The notes: generated from the sequence alone by a model not told the origin. A stretch of DNA of 64,000 nucleotides from Rubrivivax sp. (GCA_030680415.1 JAUXVE010000015.1:1-64000); one strand, 5' to 3'. Shown: positions 54,711-63,437, numbered from the stretch's first letter. Translations and numbers: made by a program.

Positions 54711-55241
54711 CTACGATCCGCCAGCCTTGCCCTGCCAGCGCCGAACCGCACCGAGAATCCCGCGCAGGATCTCGATCGGCGGCGGCGGGCATCCGGGCAC
54801 GGTGGCATCGACCGGAATCACGTTGGCAACCCTGCCGCAACTGGCATAGCTCTCGCCGAAGATGCCGCCGCTACATCCGCAATCGCCCACCGCGACCACC
54901 AGCTTGGGCTCGGGCGTCGCGTCGTAGGTGCGGCGCAGCGCCTCTTCCATGTGGCGCGACACCGGTCCGGTCACCAGCAGCATGTCGGCATGGCGCGGGC
55001 TGGCGACGAACTTGATGCCGTAGCCCTCGATGTTGTAGTAGGGGTTGTCGAGGGCGTGGATTTCCAGCTCGCAGCCATTGCACGACCCGGCATCGACCTG
55101 GCGGATGGTCAACGCCTGGCCGAGGATGTCCAGGACGTCCTGGTGTATGCGCTGGATCGCCGCACTGTCGCCTTCGGCAACGCGCGGGGCCGGCTCGGTG
55201 ACGATGCCGGTGCGGACGATCTGCTTGAGGATGTGCCACAT
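54711..55241 (-). CDS. Ehr complex small subunit (NuoB/HyfI-like)
   Basis: 176 residues. The ligands of one 4Fe-4S cluster are C54 and C57 (SCNGCE), C121 or C123 (GDCGCSGGIFG) and C151 (VPGCPPPP). The CxxC spacing is hydrogenase-like rather than the CC of true NuoB. DNPYYNIEGYGIKFVASPRH and VTGPVSRHMEEAL match HyfI/EchC-type subunits. It should pass electrons at the junction of the peripheral arm with the membrane arm. It is the last gene of the operon and its ATG overlaps the stop of the large-subunit gene by one base. Confidence 0.9.
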   Translation of the reverse strand: MWHILKQIVRTGIVTEPAPRVAEGDSAAIQRIHQDVLDILGQALTIRQVDAGSCNGCELEIHALDNPYYNIEGYGIKFVASPRHADMLLVTGPVSRHMEEALRRTYDATPEPKLVVAVGDCGCSGGIFGESYASCGRVANVIPVDATVPGCPPPPIEILRGILGAVRRWQGKAGGS

Positions 55242-56791
55242 CAGAGGTCGTGCCCCGAATAGCTCAAGTTGAACGATTTGTTGATGAGCGGAAAGTCCGG
55301 CACGATGTTGCCCATGACGGCGTGTTCGAGCACCGGCCAGTTCTGCCACGAAGGATCGTGGCAGTGGCAGCGCACGATGCGGCCGTCGGCAGCGGTTTCC
55401 AGCGCGACCAGGATCTCGCCGCGCCAGCCTTCCACCCAGCCGGCGCCACGGACCTGGCGTTGCGGGGCCTTGAGCTCGAAGCCGCACTCGCCATAGGGCA
55501 GGCCGGCGCAGAGCTCACGGATCAAACGCAGCGACTCGAGCACTTCGTCGAAGCGCACGGCCACGCGCGCCGCCACGTCGCCGGCTTCCTGCGCCGCGAT
55601 GCGGGCCTGCAGCCGCGCGTAGGGCTGCCAGTCGTGGGCGCAGCGCAGATCGCTGGCCTGGCCGCTCGCACGACCGGCCAGCCCCGTGAGCCCGAGCCGG
55701 GCCGCCAGTGCGGGCGTGACGCGGCCGGTGGTCAGGAAGCGGTCCTGCAGCCCGGCGTGTTCGTCGTAGACCTGCCGCAGGCGGCGGACCTCGCGCTCGA
55801 CATCGTCGCACTGGCGGCGCTGCGCGTCGCGCTGCGGCATCTGCAGATTGACGGCCACACCGCCCGGCACCACCATGTCCATCAGCAGGCGATGGCCGAA
55901 AACGTCCTTCGACAGACGCTGCCAGTCCTCGCGCAGGCGCGAGAACTGCGCCAGCCCGAAAGCCAACGCGGCATCGTTGCCCAGGGCACCGAGATCGCCC
56001 AGGTGGTTGGCCACGCGTTCGCGTTCCAGCATCAGCGCGCGCAGCCACTGCGCACGCTCCGGCACCACGCATTCCCAGGCCGACTCGAGCGCCATGCAAT
56101 ACGCCCAGGCATAGGCCACGGTCGAGTCACCCGAGACCCGGCCGGCGAGGCGGTGGCCGTCCAGTGGCGGCAGTTCGGTGAAGCGCCGCTCGATGCCCTT
56201 GTGCACATAGCCCAGTTGCTCTTCCAGACGCAGCACCTTCTCGCCGGCCACCGAAAAGCGAAAGTGCCCCGGTTCGATGATGCCGGCGTGCACCGGGCCG
56301 ACGGCGATTTCATGCACACCGTCGCCTTCGACGCGCACGAACGCGTAGTCGGCGGGCAAGGTGCCGGCGCCGGCGGGCTGGGGGTCTGCGTCGTGCTGCA
56401 GCGGCGCCCGGCCCGGCGCCCACAGGCCGTGGTCGAGCCAGGGCCGCTGGTCGTGGCTGCCCTGGGCTTGCAGGCCGGACAGGTCGGCCATGGCGCGCTG
56501 CATGCGGCCGGCGCAGGGGAACACGGGCGCGAGGTCGGGGAAGCCCTGGGTCGGGTCGTCGATCGCCAGTTCGAGCCAGACCAGTCCTTCGGGCACGGCG
56601 TATGCGGCGCAGGCCGCGATGCCCCCGGCCGCAGCTTCGCGGTCGCTGCCCCACATCGACACCAGGCGCCCGCCCTGTTCCGCGACGGCGCGGGCCGCCG
56701 CGGCCCAGCTGTCGCGATCCACCGGCCCGTGCCAGATGGGCAAGGGCGCCGGCAGGCGTTGCAGGTCGAGTCCGAGGTCCGCCAGCGCCAT
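55241..56791 (-). CDS. Ehr complex large subunit (NuoCD/HyfG-like) without NiFe ligands
   Basis: 516 residues: a NuoC-like part (about 1-145) fused to the NuoD/hydrogenase-large-subunit part. GPVHAGIIEPGHFRFSVAGE and LGYVHKGIERRFTELPPLDG are the conserved openings. The N-terminal hydrogenase signature RxCGxC is R218-V-S-G-D-S here, and the C-terminal DPCxxC is D479-P-S-W-Q-N. All four Cys that bind nickel and iron are therefore missing, so it cannot be a hydrogenase. That defines the Ehr group (energy-converting-hydrogenase-related complexes), whose substrate is unknown. Confidence 0.9.
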   Translation of the reverse strand: MALADLGLDLQRLPAPLPIWHGPVDRDSWAAAARAVAEQGGRLVSMWGSDREAAAGGIAACAAYAVPEGLVWLELAIDDPTQGFPDLAPVFPCAGRMQRAMADLSGLQAQGSHDQRPWLDHGLWAPGRAPLQHDADPQPAGAGTLPADYAFVRVEGDGVHEIAVGPVHAGIIEPGHFRFSVAGEKVLRLEEQLGYVHKGIERRFTELPPLDGHRLAGRVSGDSTVAYAWAYCMALESAWECVVPERAQWLRALMLERERVANHLGDLGALGNDAALAFGLAQFSRLREDWQRLSKDVFGHRLLMDMVVPGGVAVNLQMPQRDAQRRQCDDVEREVRRLRQVYDEHAGLQDRFLTTGRVTPALAARLGLTGLAGRASGQASDLRCAHDWQPYARLQARIAAQEAGDVAARVAVRFDEVLESLRLIRELCAGLPYGECGFELKAPQRQVRGAGWVEGWRGEILVALETAADGRIVRCHCHDPSWQNWPVLEHAVMGNIVPDFPLINKSFNLSYSGHDL

Positions 56792-56795
56792 GGTG

Positions 56796-58265
56796 TCAGT
56801 GCGCCAGCATCGCCGCTGCCTGCCGGTACCAGGCGTCCAGGTAGGGCGGGATGTACAGACCCAGCATGAGGCCCAGCGCCAGGTGAACGAAGACGGGAAT
56901 CAGCGCCGGCGGGTGCGCCAGCGGCTTGACGTTGGTTTCGCCGAAGACCATCGGTTGCACGCGGCTGAACACCGAGGCAAAGGCCACGCCGAGCGCGATC
57001 AGCAGGAAGGGCGTGGCCCAGGGTTGATCACGCATCGCGGTGGTGACGATCAGGAACTCGCTGGCGAAGACGCCGAACGGCGGCATGCCCAGGATCGCCA
57101 GCGCCCCCAGCATCAGCCCCCAGCCGACCGTGGGGCTGACCTTGATGAGGCCGCGGATGCCGTCCATGATCTGCGTGCCGGCCTTCTGCGTGGCGTGGCC
57201 GACGGCAAAGAAGATCGCCGACTTGATGAGCGAGTGCACCGTCATGTGCAGCAGACCGGCGTAAGCGGCAATCGGCCCGCCCATGCCGAAGGCGAAGGTC
57301 ATCAGGCCCATGTGTTCGATGGACGAGTACGCGAACATGCGCTTGACGTCGCGCTGCCGGATCAGGAAGAACACCGCCGCCACCACCGACAACAGGCCGA
57401 AGCCCATCATCAGCCGGCCCGACAACTGGTTGCTGCCCAGGGCGCCGTCGGTCAGCACCTTGCAGCGCAGCACGGCATACAGCGCCACGTTGAGCAGCAG
57501 ACCCGACAGCACCGCCGACACCGGCGTCGGCCCTTCGGCGTGGGCGTCGGGGAGCCAGTTGTGCACCGGCACCAGTCCGACCTTGGTGCCGTAGCCGATG
57601 AACAGGAAGGCAAATGCCAGCGTGATGATGTTGGGGTCGAGCTGGCCCTTCACGGCGTCGAGGTTGGTCCACAGCAGGGCTCCGCCTGCGGAGCCGATGA
57701 CCTTCTCGGCCGCCATGTACAGCAGCACGGTACCGAACAGCGCCTGGGCGATGCCCACGCCGCACAGGATGAAGTACTTCCACGCCGCCTCCAGGCTGGC
57801 CGCCGTGCGGTAGACGCTGACCAGCAGCACGGTGGTCAGCGTCGCGGCTTCCATCGCGACCCAGAGCAGCCCCAAGTTGTTGGTCGTCAGCGCCAGCAGC
57901 ATCGTGAAGCTGAACAGCTGGTACATGCTGTGGTAAAGCCGCATGCGCGGCGGCGTCATCTTGCCGTGGTCGCGCTCGACCCGCATGTAGGGCCGCGAGA
58001 AGATCGACGTCGTCAGCCCGACGAAGGCCGTCAGCGTGACGAGGAAGACATTCAGCGCGTCGATGTAGAACTCGCTGTCCCACACCAGCATCGGCCCGCT
58101 CTCGATGATCCGCGCCGTCAGCACGCAGGCCGCGACGAAGGTGCCGAGGCTGAAGGCGACGTTGACATCGCGTGCGTTGTCGCGGTGGCCGACCAGAGCC
58201 AGCACCACGCCGCCGGCCAGTGGGCAGGCGAGCAGGAAGGCCAGCGGGTTCAGCTCCGAGATCAA
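56796..58265 (-). CDS. Ehr complex antiporter-like membrane subunit (HyfF/NuoN-like)
   Basis: 489 residues and about 14 transmembrane helices. Conserved ion-translocation motifs are visible: SRPYMRVERDHGKMTPPRMR, FIGYGTKVGLVPVHNWLPDA (with the key Lys), HAEGPTPVSAVLSGLLLNVA and AYSSIEHMGLMTFAFGMGG. The wording fits HyfF better than NuoL or NuoM. It lies four bases downstream of its operon predecessor's spacing pattern and just upstream of the large-subunit gene. It should form part of the proton- or sodium-translocating arm. Confidence 0.9.
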   Translation of the reverse strand: MISELNPLAFLLACPLAGGVVLALVGHRDNARDVNVAFSLGTFVAACVLTARIIESGPMLVWDSEFYIDALNVFLVTLTAFVGLTTSIFSRPYMRVERDHGKMTPPRMRLYHSMYQLFSFTMLLALTTNNLGLLWVAMEAATLTTVLLVSVYRTAASLEAAWKYFILCGVGIAQALFGTVLLYMAAEKVIGSAGGALLWTNLDAVKGQLDPNIITLAFAFLFIGYGTKVGLVPVHNWLPDAHAEGPTPVSAVLSGLLLNVALYAVLRCKVLTDGALGSNQLSGRLMMGFGLLSVVAAVFFLIRQRDVKRMFAYSSIEHMGLMTFAFGMGGPIAAYAGLLHMTVHSLIKSAIFFAVGHATQKAGTQIMDGIRGLIKVSPTVGWGLMLGALAILGMPPFGVFASEFLIVTTAMRDQPWATPFLLIALGVAFASVFSRVQPMVFGETNVKPLAHPPALIPVFVHLALGLMLGLYIPPYLDAWYRQAAAMLAH

Positions 58266-58266
58266 T

Positions 58267-58926
58267 TCATTCCTCTTTCAGCTTTTCGAGGTGGCGGATG
58301 TCCAGGCTGTCGAACTGCTCGCGGATCTGGAACATGAACACGCCCAGGATCAGCACGCCGATCAGCACGTCCAGCGCGATGCCGAGTTCGACCACCATCG
58401 GCATGCCGTAGGTGGCCGAGGTGGCGGCGAAGAAGAGGCCGTTTTCCATGGCCAGGAAGCCGATCACCTGCGGCACCGCCTTGGCGCGTGTGATCATCAT
58501 CAGGAACGACAGCAGCACGCACGCCAGCGCGATGCCCAGCGTGCCGCTGGCCAGTGCCGACGACAGCTGCGAGATCGGTATCGCCAGGTTGAAGGCGAAG
58601 ATCACGACACCGATGCCGATGAGCATGGTGGTCGGAATGTTGATCAGCGTCTCGACGTCCCAGCGTATGCCCAGGCGGTCGATCACGCGGTGCAGCAGAT
58701 AGGGAATCAGCAGCACCTTCAACAGGAATGTCAGCCCCGCCGACAGGTACAGGTGGTGCTGTTCCGTGACGTAGCCGACCACCGCCGTGGCCAGCGCCAG
58801 CGTCGCGCCCTGCGCCGTGAACAGATAGATCAGCGACAGGATGCGACGCTGCGAGATCATCGCGAACGCCAGCATCAGCAGCATCGCGCCGAGCAGGTTG
58901 ACGAACTGGGTCAGCAACTCGCTCAT
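58267..58926 (-). CDS. Ehr complex membrane subunit (HyfE/NuoK-like)
   Basis: 219 residues, with six or seven hydrophobic helices; the first half is NuoK-like. LLTQFVNLLGAMLLMLAFAM and RRILSLIYLFTAQGATLALA begin it. TRAKAVPQVIGFLAMENGLF carries the conserved Glu in a helix. LGIALDVLIGVLILGVFMFQ is near the end. The ATG overlaps the stop of the HyfC-like gene, and the next gene begins one base after its own stop codon. Confidence 0.9.
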   Translation of the reverse strand: MSELLTQFVNLLGAMLLMLAFAMISQRRILSLIYLFTAQGATLALATAVVGYVTEQHHLYLSAGLTFLLKVLLIPYLLHRVIDRLGIRWDVETLINIPTTMLIGIGVVIFAFNLAIPISQLSSALASGTLGIALACVLLSFLMMITRAKAVPQVIGFLAMENGLFFAATSATYGMPMVVELGIALDVLIGVLILGVFMFQIREQFDSLDIRHLEKLKEE

Positions 58927-59870
58927 TGGTTCAGCAGCAAGTGCACCAGCATGGCCAGCACCGAGAACAGGAAAGCAGTGCCCAGGAATTCGGGCACCCG
59001 GAAGATGCGCATCTTGGCGCTGACGGTCTCCAGCAAGGCCAGCAGGAAGCCGCCCAGGGCCAGCTTGCCCACCAACGCCGGCAGCGCCAGCAGCATGATC
59101 AGCGGTTCGTTGGCGCTGGCCACGCCCCAGGGGAAAAACAAGGCCAGGCCGATGCACGAGTAGGCAAACAGCTTCAGGCTCGCCGCCCACTCGATCAAGG
59201 CCAGGTGGCGCCCGGAATACTCGAGGATGAGCGCCTCGTGGATCATCGTCAGCTCCAGGTGCGTGGTGGGGTTGTCCACCGGCACGCGGGCGTTCTCGGC
59301 CAGCGCCACCATGGCGAACGCGACGCCGGCGAAGGCCAGCCCCGGGTAGATCACCAGCTCGCGGTACGCCAGCGTCTCGACGATGGTGGTCAGCGATGTC
59401 GAGTTGGAGATCAACGAGGCCGAAAACAGCACCATCAGCAGCGCCGGTTCGGCCAGGAAGCCGATCAGCATCTCGCGCCGCGCACCCAGGGTGCCGAAAG
59501 CGGTGCCGATGTCCATGGCGGCCAGCGAGATGAAGACGCGCGCCAGCGCGAACAGGCCGACGAGCGCAATGGCATCGGCGGCCGGCGCCAGCGGCAGGTC
59601 GGTCGACAGCGTGGGGATGATCGAACACGCCAGCACCATGCAGCCGAACATGACGTAGGGTGCGGTGCGGAACAGCCGCGACGCATGGTCGGCAACCATC
59701 GACTCCTTGTTGAACAGCTTGTGCAGCATGCGGTAGGGCTGCCACAGGCTGGGCGCCGACTTGTTCTGCAGCCAGGCCCGCCACTGGTTGACCCAGCCCG
59801 TGAGCAACGGCGCCAGCGCGATGGCGATCACGATCTCCAGCAGCTGCGACAGCGCTCCCGTGAAGCTCAT
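58923..59870 (-). CDS. Ehr complex membrane subunit (HyfC/NuoH-like)
   Basis: 315 residues with eight hydrophobic helices. PLLTGWVNQWRAWLQNKSAP, SLWQPYRMLHKLFNKESMVA and the NuoH-type loop AENARVPVDNPTTHLELTMI with EALILEYSGRHLALIEWAAS are diagnostic. In complex I the equivalent subunit links the peripheral arm to the membrane arm and lines the quinone cavity. The acidic residues of these loops are retained. ATGA overlaps join it to the genes on both sides. Confidence 0.92.
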   Translation of the reverse strand: MSFTGALSQLLEIVIAIALAPLLTGWVNQWRAWLQNKSAPSLWQPYRMLHKLFNKESMVADHASRLFRTAPYVMFGCMVLACSIIPTLSTDLPLAPAADAIALVGLFALARVFISLAAMDIGTAFGTLGARREMLIGFLAEPALLMVLFSASLISNSTSLTTIVETLAYRELVIYPGLAFAGVAFAMVALAENARVPVDNPTTHLELTMIHEALILEYSGRHLALIEWAASLKLFAYSCIGLALFFPWGVASANEPLIMLLALPALVGKLALGGFLLALLETVSAKMRIFRVPEFLGTAFLFSVLAMLVHLLLNQ

Positions 59871-61891
59871 GCCATCACCGCCAGCAAGGTGGCCACCAGG
59901 GTCAGGAAGCTGTACAGCAGATAGACCGCGATGCGGCCCTGCTGCAGCAGGCCCATCAGGCGGGCCAGGTAATTGGCCAGATCCATGGTCGGCACATAGA
60001 TCCAGCGCCAGAAGTGGTCGTCGATCTTGACGCGATAGTGCGGCTGGGCATCGAAGGGGGACGGCAGTTCACGGCGCATGACGAAGAACGGCTCGAAGAT
60101 CTGGCGGATGGGCTGGCCGAAGCCTTCGGCGGTGTCCTGCATGCGCGCCGTGCCCCAGGGGAAACCGCAAGCCCAGGGCAGGCCGCGCCGCATGCGGCCG
60201 TGGTAGAGCCCCCTTACCAGCCCGTAGGCCAGCGCAAAACAGGCCAGGATGCCGAGCAGGAAGATGACCGGGCCGTAGCTCGCCTGCTGCTGGCTGCCGG
60301 GTGCCAGCAGCCAGCCGCTGGCCGCCACCCGCTCACCCAGCCCGGCGTGGACGAGTTGCTGCGTCACGGGGTCGATGAGCTGGATGAACTGCACCGGCAG
60401 CAGGCCGAGTGCCACACAGCCGAGCGCGAGCCACACCATGCCCGTGCGCTCCCAGCGGCCGGCGTCGCGCGCCTGCGCGAGCTTGTCCTCGCGCGGCTGC
60501 CCCAGGAAGATGACGCCGAAGAACTTGACCATGACGTAGCCGGCCAGCGCCGCCACCAGGGCAATGACTGCCGCCACCACCGGGATCAGCATCGTCAGCA
60601 GCGGCACCGGCAGGCCGGTGGTGAACAGAAAGCTCTGCAACAGCAGCCATTCCGACACGAAACCGCCCAGCGGCGGCAGGCCGGCGCTGGCCAGCACGCC
60701 CAGCAGCATGAGCCAGCCGACCCAGGGCATGGTGCGGATCAGCCCGCCGAGCTTGCCCAGGTTGCGCTCGGAGGTGGCGTGCAGAACGCTGCCCGTGCCC
60801 AGGAACAGCAGGCTCTTGAAGCAGGCATGGCTGGCCACGTGGTACAGCGTCGCTGTCAGCGACAGCGCTGCCATCGGCAGCATGTCGTAGCCGGTGAAGA
60901 TCAGCGTCAGGCCCATGCCGACGAACAGCAGGCCCATGTTCTCGATCGACGAGTAGGCCAGCAGGCGCTTCATGTCTGTCTGCACGGCGGCGAAGACGAC
61001 ACCGAACAGCGCCGTGGTCAGACCGAAGGCCAGCAACAGGCCGCCCCACCACCACAGGCGCAGGTGCAGCAGGTCGAGCGAGACGCGCAGCATGCCGTAG
61101 ATCGCGCAGTTGAGCATGACCCCGCTCATCAACGCCGAGACGGGCGACGGCGCTGCCGGGTGCGCTTCCGGCAGCCAGACGTGCAGCGGCAGGATGCCGG
61201 CCTTGGCACCGAAGCCGAGCACCGCCAGCAGGAAGCCCACCGAAGCCCAGAACGGCCCCAGGCTCTGCGCGCGCATGTTGGCGAAGGTGTAGTCGCCGGT
61301 GTTGGCCTGCAGCACACCGAAACACAGGAGGACGGCGATGGCGCCGATGTGCGCCATCGTGATGTAGAGGTAGCCGGCGCTGCGCACCTCGGGGATGCGG
61401 TGGTTGGCGGTGACGAGGAAGAACGACGACAGCGCCATCGTCTCCCACATCACCATGAACGCGTAGGCGTCGTCGGCCAGGATGACGCCCACCATGGCGG
61501 CCAGGAAGACGTGGTATTCCAGGCACAGCAGGCCCGGCGGCGTGCCCTCGCCCTTGCGGAAGTAGCCGGCGGCGAACGCCGAGATCCCCGCCGATGCGGC
61601 GCCGAGCACCATCAGGAAGTAGGCCGACAGGCTGTCCAGCCGCAGGTGGAAGGGCAGCGACGGCAGGCCGATCGGCAGCACGGCGACCTCGGGCGATTCC
61701 GGCAGGGCGCTCAGCGCAACGACGAACAGCACCAGCCCGACGAGGCCACCCAACGGAAACAGCAGCTGCGACACGAAGGTGAAGCGGCGCAGCGCAGCGG
61801 CGCCGGCGGCACCGATGGCCAACCACGCGGCCATGACCACCAGGATCCAGTCCAGGTGCAGCCAATGTGCGTCGGGCGGCAGCTCGGGCAT
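59867..61891 (-). CDS. Ehr complex antiporter-like membrane subunit (HyfB/NuoL-like)
   Basis: 674 residues, about 16 helices. The core motifs are VMWETMALSSFFLVTANHR (Glu in helix 5), GFGAKAGILPLHVWLPEAHP (Lys in helix 7), AAPSPVSALMSGVMLNCAIY and AYSSIENMGLLFVGMGLTLI. The C-terminal extension continues past residue 560, as in HyfB. It starts two bases after the stop codon of the ribbon-helix-helix gene, so the structural operon is transcribed and probably translated together with it. Confidence 0.92.
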   Translation of the reverse strand: MPELPPDAHWLHLDWILVVMAAWLAIGAAGAAALRRFTFVSQLLFPLGGLVGLVLFVVALSALPESPEVAVLPIGLPSLPFHLRLDSLSAYFLMVLGAASAGISAFAAGYFRKGEGTPPGLLCLEYHVFLAAMVGVILADDAYAFMVMWETMALSSFFLVTANHRIPEVRSAGYLYITMAHIGAIAVLLCFGVLQANTGDYTFANMRAQSLGPFWASVGFLLAVLGFGAKAGILPLHVWLPEAHPAAPSPVSALMSGVMLNCAIYGMLRVSLDLLHLRLWWWGGLLLAFGLTTALFGVVFAAVQTDMKRLLAYSSIENMGLLFVGMGLTLIFTGYDMLPMAALSLTATLYHVASHACFKSLLFLGTGSVLHATSERNLGKLGGLIRTMPWVGWLMLLGVLASAGLPPLGGFVSEWLLLQSFLFTTGLPVPLLTMLIPVVAAVIALVAALAGYVMVKFFGVIFLGQPREDKLAQARDAGRWERTGMVWLALGCVALGLLPVQFIQLIDPVTQQLVHAGLGERVAASGWLLAPGSQQQASYGPVIFLLGILACFALAYGLVRGLYHGRMRRGLPWACGFPWGTARMQDTAEGFGQPIRQIFEPFFVMRRELPSPFDAQPHYRVKIDDHFWRWIYVPTMDLANYLARLMGLLQQGRIAVYLLYSFLTLVATLLAVMA

Positions 61892-61893
61892 GT

Positions 61894-62178
61894 TCAGCGC
61901 TTGCGCCGCACCGCGTCGGCGTTCACGCGCCCGCGGGCTGCACCCTGCGGCCGACCCCGAACCCTGGCCGCCGGCGTGGCCGCTGTCCGCGGCGGCACGT
62001 CATCGTCGTCTGCGGTGCCGCCGGCCGCGTACCGAACCCCGTGATGCGCCAGGTAGTCACGGATCAACTGCCGCACCACCTGCGACGCGGTTCGATCCTG
62101 CCGCGCACACAGGCGCTCGAAGGCGGCCTTCTTGTTCGGGTCGATCAGCAGCGTCAGTCGCGCCGTCTTGGACTCCAT
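61894..62178 (-). CDS. Ribbon-helix-helix protein, first gene of the Ehr operon
   Basis: 94 residues. Residues 3-45 form a ribbon-helix-helix domain: TARLTLLIDPNKKAAFERLC with the beta strand, then RTASQVVRQLIRDYLAHHG. The rest is a low-complexity Arg/Asp-rich tail, probably disordered. It is a likely DNA-binding autoregulator; it is not accompanied by a toxin. Two bases separate it from the HyfB-like gene. Two GATGTG direct repeats, 11 bp apart, overlap its own promoter. GAGGTGAGGG ends a few bases before the ATG. Confidence 0.8.
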   Translation of the reverse strand: MESKTARLTLLIDPNKKAAFERLCARQDRTASQVVRQLIRDYLAHHGVRYAAGGTADDDDVPPRTAATPAARVRGRPQGAARGRVNADAVRRKR

Positions 62179-62206
62179 GGCTCCCTCACCTCACGACACC
62201 GAAATT

Positions 62207-62249
62207 CACATCGCACGCACATCATACTCTCATGCCATATGGTTGACGA
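62207..62249 (-). promoter_or_regulatory. Ehr operon promoter with overlapping direct-repeat operator
   Basis: Read on the minus strand, TCGTCA (62249-62244) and TATGAT (62226-62221) have the sigma70 spacing of 17 bp; TATGAT matches the -10 consensus at five of six positions. Two copies of GATGTG (62223-62218 and 62212-62207) are spaced 11 bp, one helical turn, and overlap the -10 and start region. This is a natural site for the ribbon-helix-helix protein encoded just downstream. Confidence 0.6.
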
Positions 62250-63009
62250 GGCGCTGTCGGCGCAGCTCCTTGAGCGCCTCCGTGATCTGCGCAAAGCCTG
62301 CGAGCAACTGCTGGGCGGCTCCGCTGTCGAGGTTCTTCGGTCGCCGCACGACGCCGGCGCGACGGCTTTCGAAGGCCTGGCCCTTGCCGGCGAAGACGAT
62401 GCTGTTGCCGAGATCGACGCCGTCGACGATGAACACCGAATCATCGAAGCTGCGCCGGATGCGATCCACGAAGATCTCGAACCGCGCATGGCCATAGTGC
62501 AGGTTGACGACCATCATGCCGTCGGGCTGCAGCATCTCATGGCAGTCGTCGTAGAAGCGTTGTGAGCACAGGCGCGACGGCAGGCCGTCGCTGTCGAAAC
62601 CGTCCACCATCAACACGTCGCAGCGCGTGGCACGGTGGCGGACGAACTGCGCACCGTCGCTCCGCACCACGGTGAAGCGCTCGTCCTCAGGCGGCACGTG
62701 GAACTCGTCGCGCAGCGCGATGACGTGCGGGTTGATCTCGACGACCTGGATGCGTGAGTGCTTCAAGTGCCGGTAGCAGAACTTCGCCAGCGAGCCACCG
62801 CCCAGGCCGATCATGGCGATGTCCTTCGGCTCGGGATTGAACAGCAGAAATCCCATCATCGTGCGCGTGTATTCCAGGTCCAGCGCGTGCGGATCCTCGA
62901 TCTGCATGCGGCTCTGCATCTCGCTGATGGAGAAGTGCAGGGCCTTGGTGCTCGCACTCTCGTGCACGAACGGCTTGACGTGTCTTGCTGACTCTTGGCT
63001 GTCTGGCAT
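62230..63009 (-). CDS. Spermidine synthase-like methyltransferase-fold protein
   Basis: 259 residues from the ATG at 63009. The frame is open to an ATG at 63069 with GGAG in front, but that lies inside a malic-enzyme remnant. The fold elements are IAMIGLGGGSLAKFCYRHLK (glycine loop), IQVVEINPHVIALRDEFHVP, and DVLMVDGFDSDGLPSRLCSQ. The MRIEDP-like MQSRMQIEDPHALDLEYTRT opening matches the spermidine-synthase-like family. The catalytic Asp of true SpeE and polyamine-site residues are not certain, so the substrate is open. Its 3-prime end overlaps the probable Ehr promoter region. Confidence 0.82.
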   Translation of the reverse strand: MPDSQESARHVKPFVHESASTKALHFSISEMQSRMQIEDPHALDLEYTRTMMGFLLFNPEPKDIAMIGLGGGSLAKFCYRHLKHSRIQVVEINPHVIALRDEFHVPPEDERFTVVRSDGAQFVRHRATRCDVLMVDGFDSDGLPSRLCSQRFYDDCHEMLQPDGMMVVNLHYGHARFEIFVDRIRRSFDDSVFIVDGVDLGNSIVFAGKGQAFESRRAGVVRRPKNLDSGAAQQLLAGFAQITEALKELRRQRLVNHMA

Positions 63010-63055
63010 GGCGGGTGGCGTGCGGAATGGAGATGGGTCTGGAGGAAGGCAGGCC

Positions 63056-63405
63056 TCAACGCGTGGCATTGATCTCCGCGACGGTGAGCGCGGTCATGTT
63101 GACGATGCGGCGCTGCCGGTCCGGCAGCATCAGGCCGGCCATGCAGGCATAGACACCGACGTCGGCGCGATGTGCATCATCAGGCGCTGGTCCACGGGCC
63201 GGGGAGTGAGGTGGTCACGGCCGAAGGCCGTGGCCGCACCGGCATCGACCGGCGTCACCAGATCGGTCTGCTCGGCCAGGGCCAGATCGCGCTGCTTGGT
63301 CAGCTGCTTGGTGGCGTTGACGGCGATCCTGCCCAGCGGCGGGAACTCGGGGTGTTCGAGCGAGGCCTGGCGGAGCTCGGCGTCCTTGTCTTGTGGCGTG
63401 GTCAT
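63056..63405 (-). pseudogene. Malic enzyme remnant with two internal deletions
   Basis: The ATG at 63405 begins MTTPQDKDAELRQASLEHPE and GRIAVNATKQLTKQRDLALA, the opening of NADP-malic enzyme (MaeB type). It then jumps to FGRDHLTPRPVDQRLMMHIAP, which belongs about 300 residues further on. Finally, in another frame, comes RRIVNMTALTVAEINATR with the stop at 63056, resembling the C-terminal end. Almost the whole catalytic part and the phosphotransacetylase-like domain are absent. Only about 115 of roughly 760 residues remain. Confidence 0.68.
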
Positions 63406-63437
63406 GAAGTCCTGTCGGCGATGCCGGGCCTCGCGGC

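Noticed and set aside
55241-62178. Functional hydrogenase-4 (formate hydrogenlyase)
   Set aside because: The large subunit lacks all four NiFe-binding Cys, and formate dehydrogenase, HyfH and maturation genes are absent, so a hydrogenase call is not supported.
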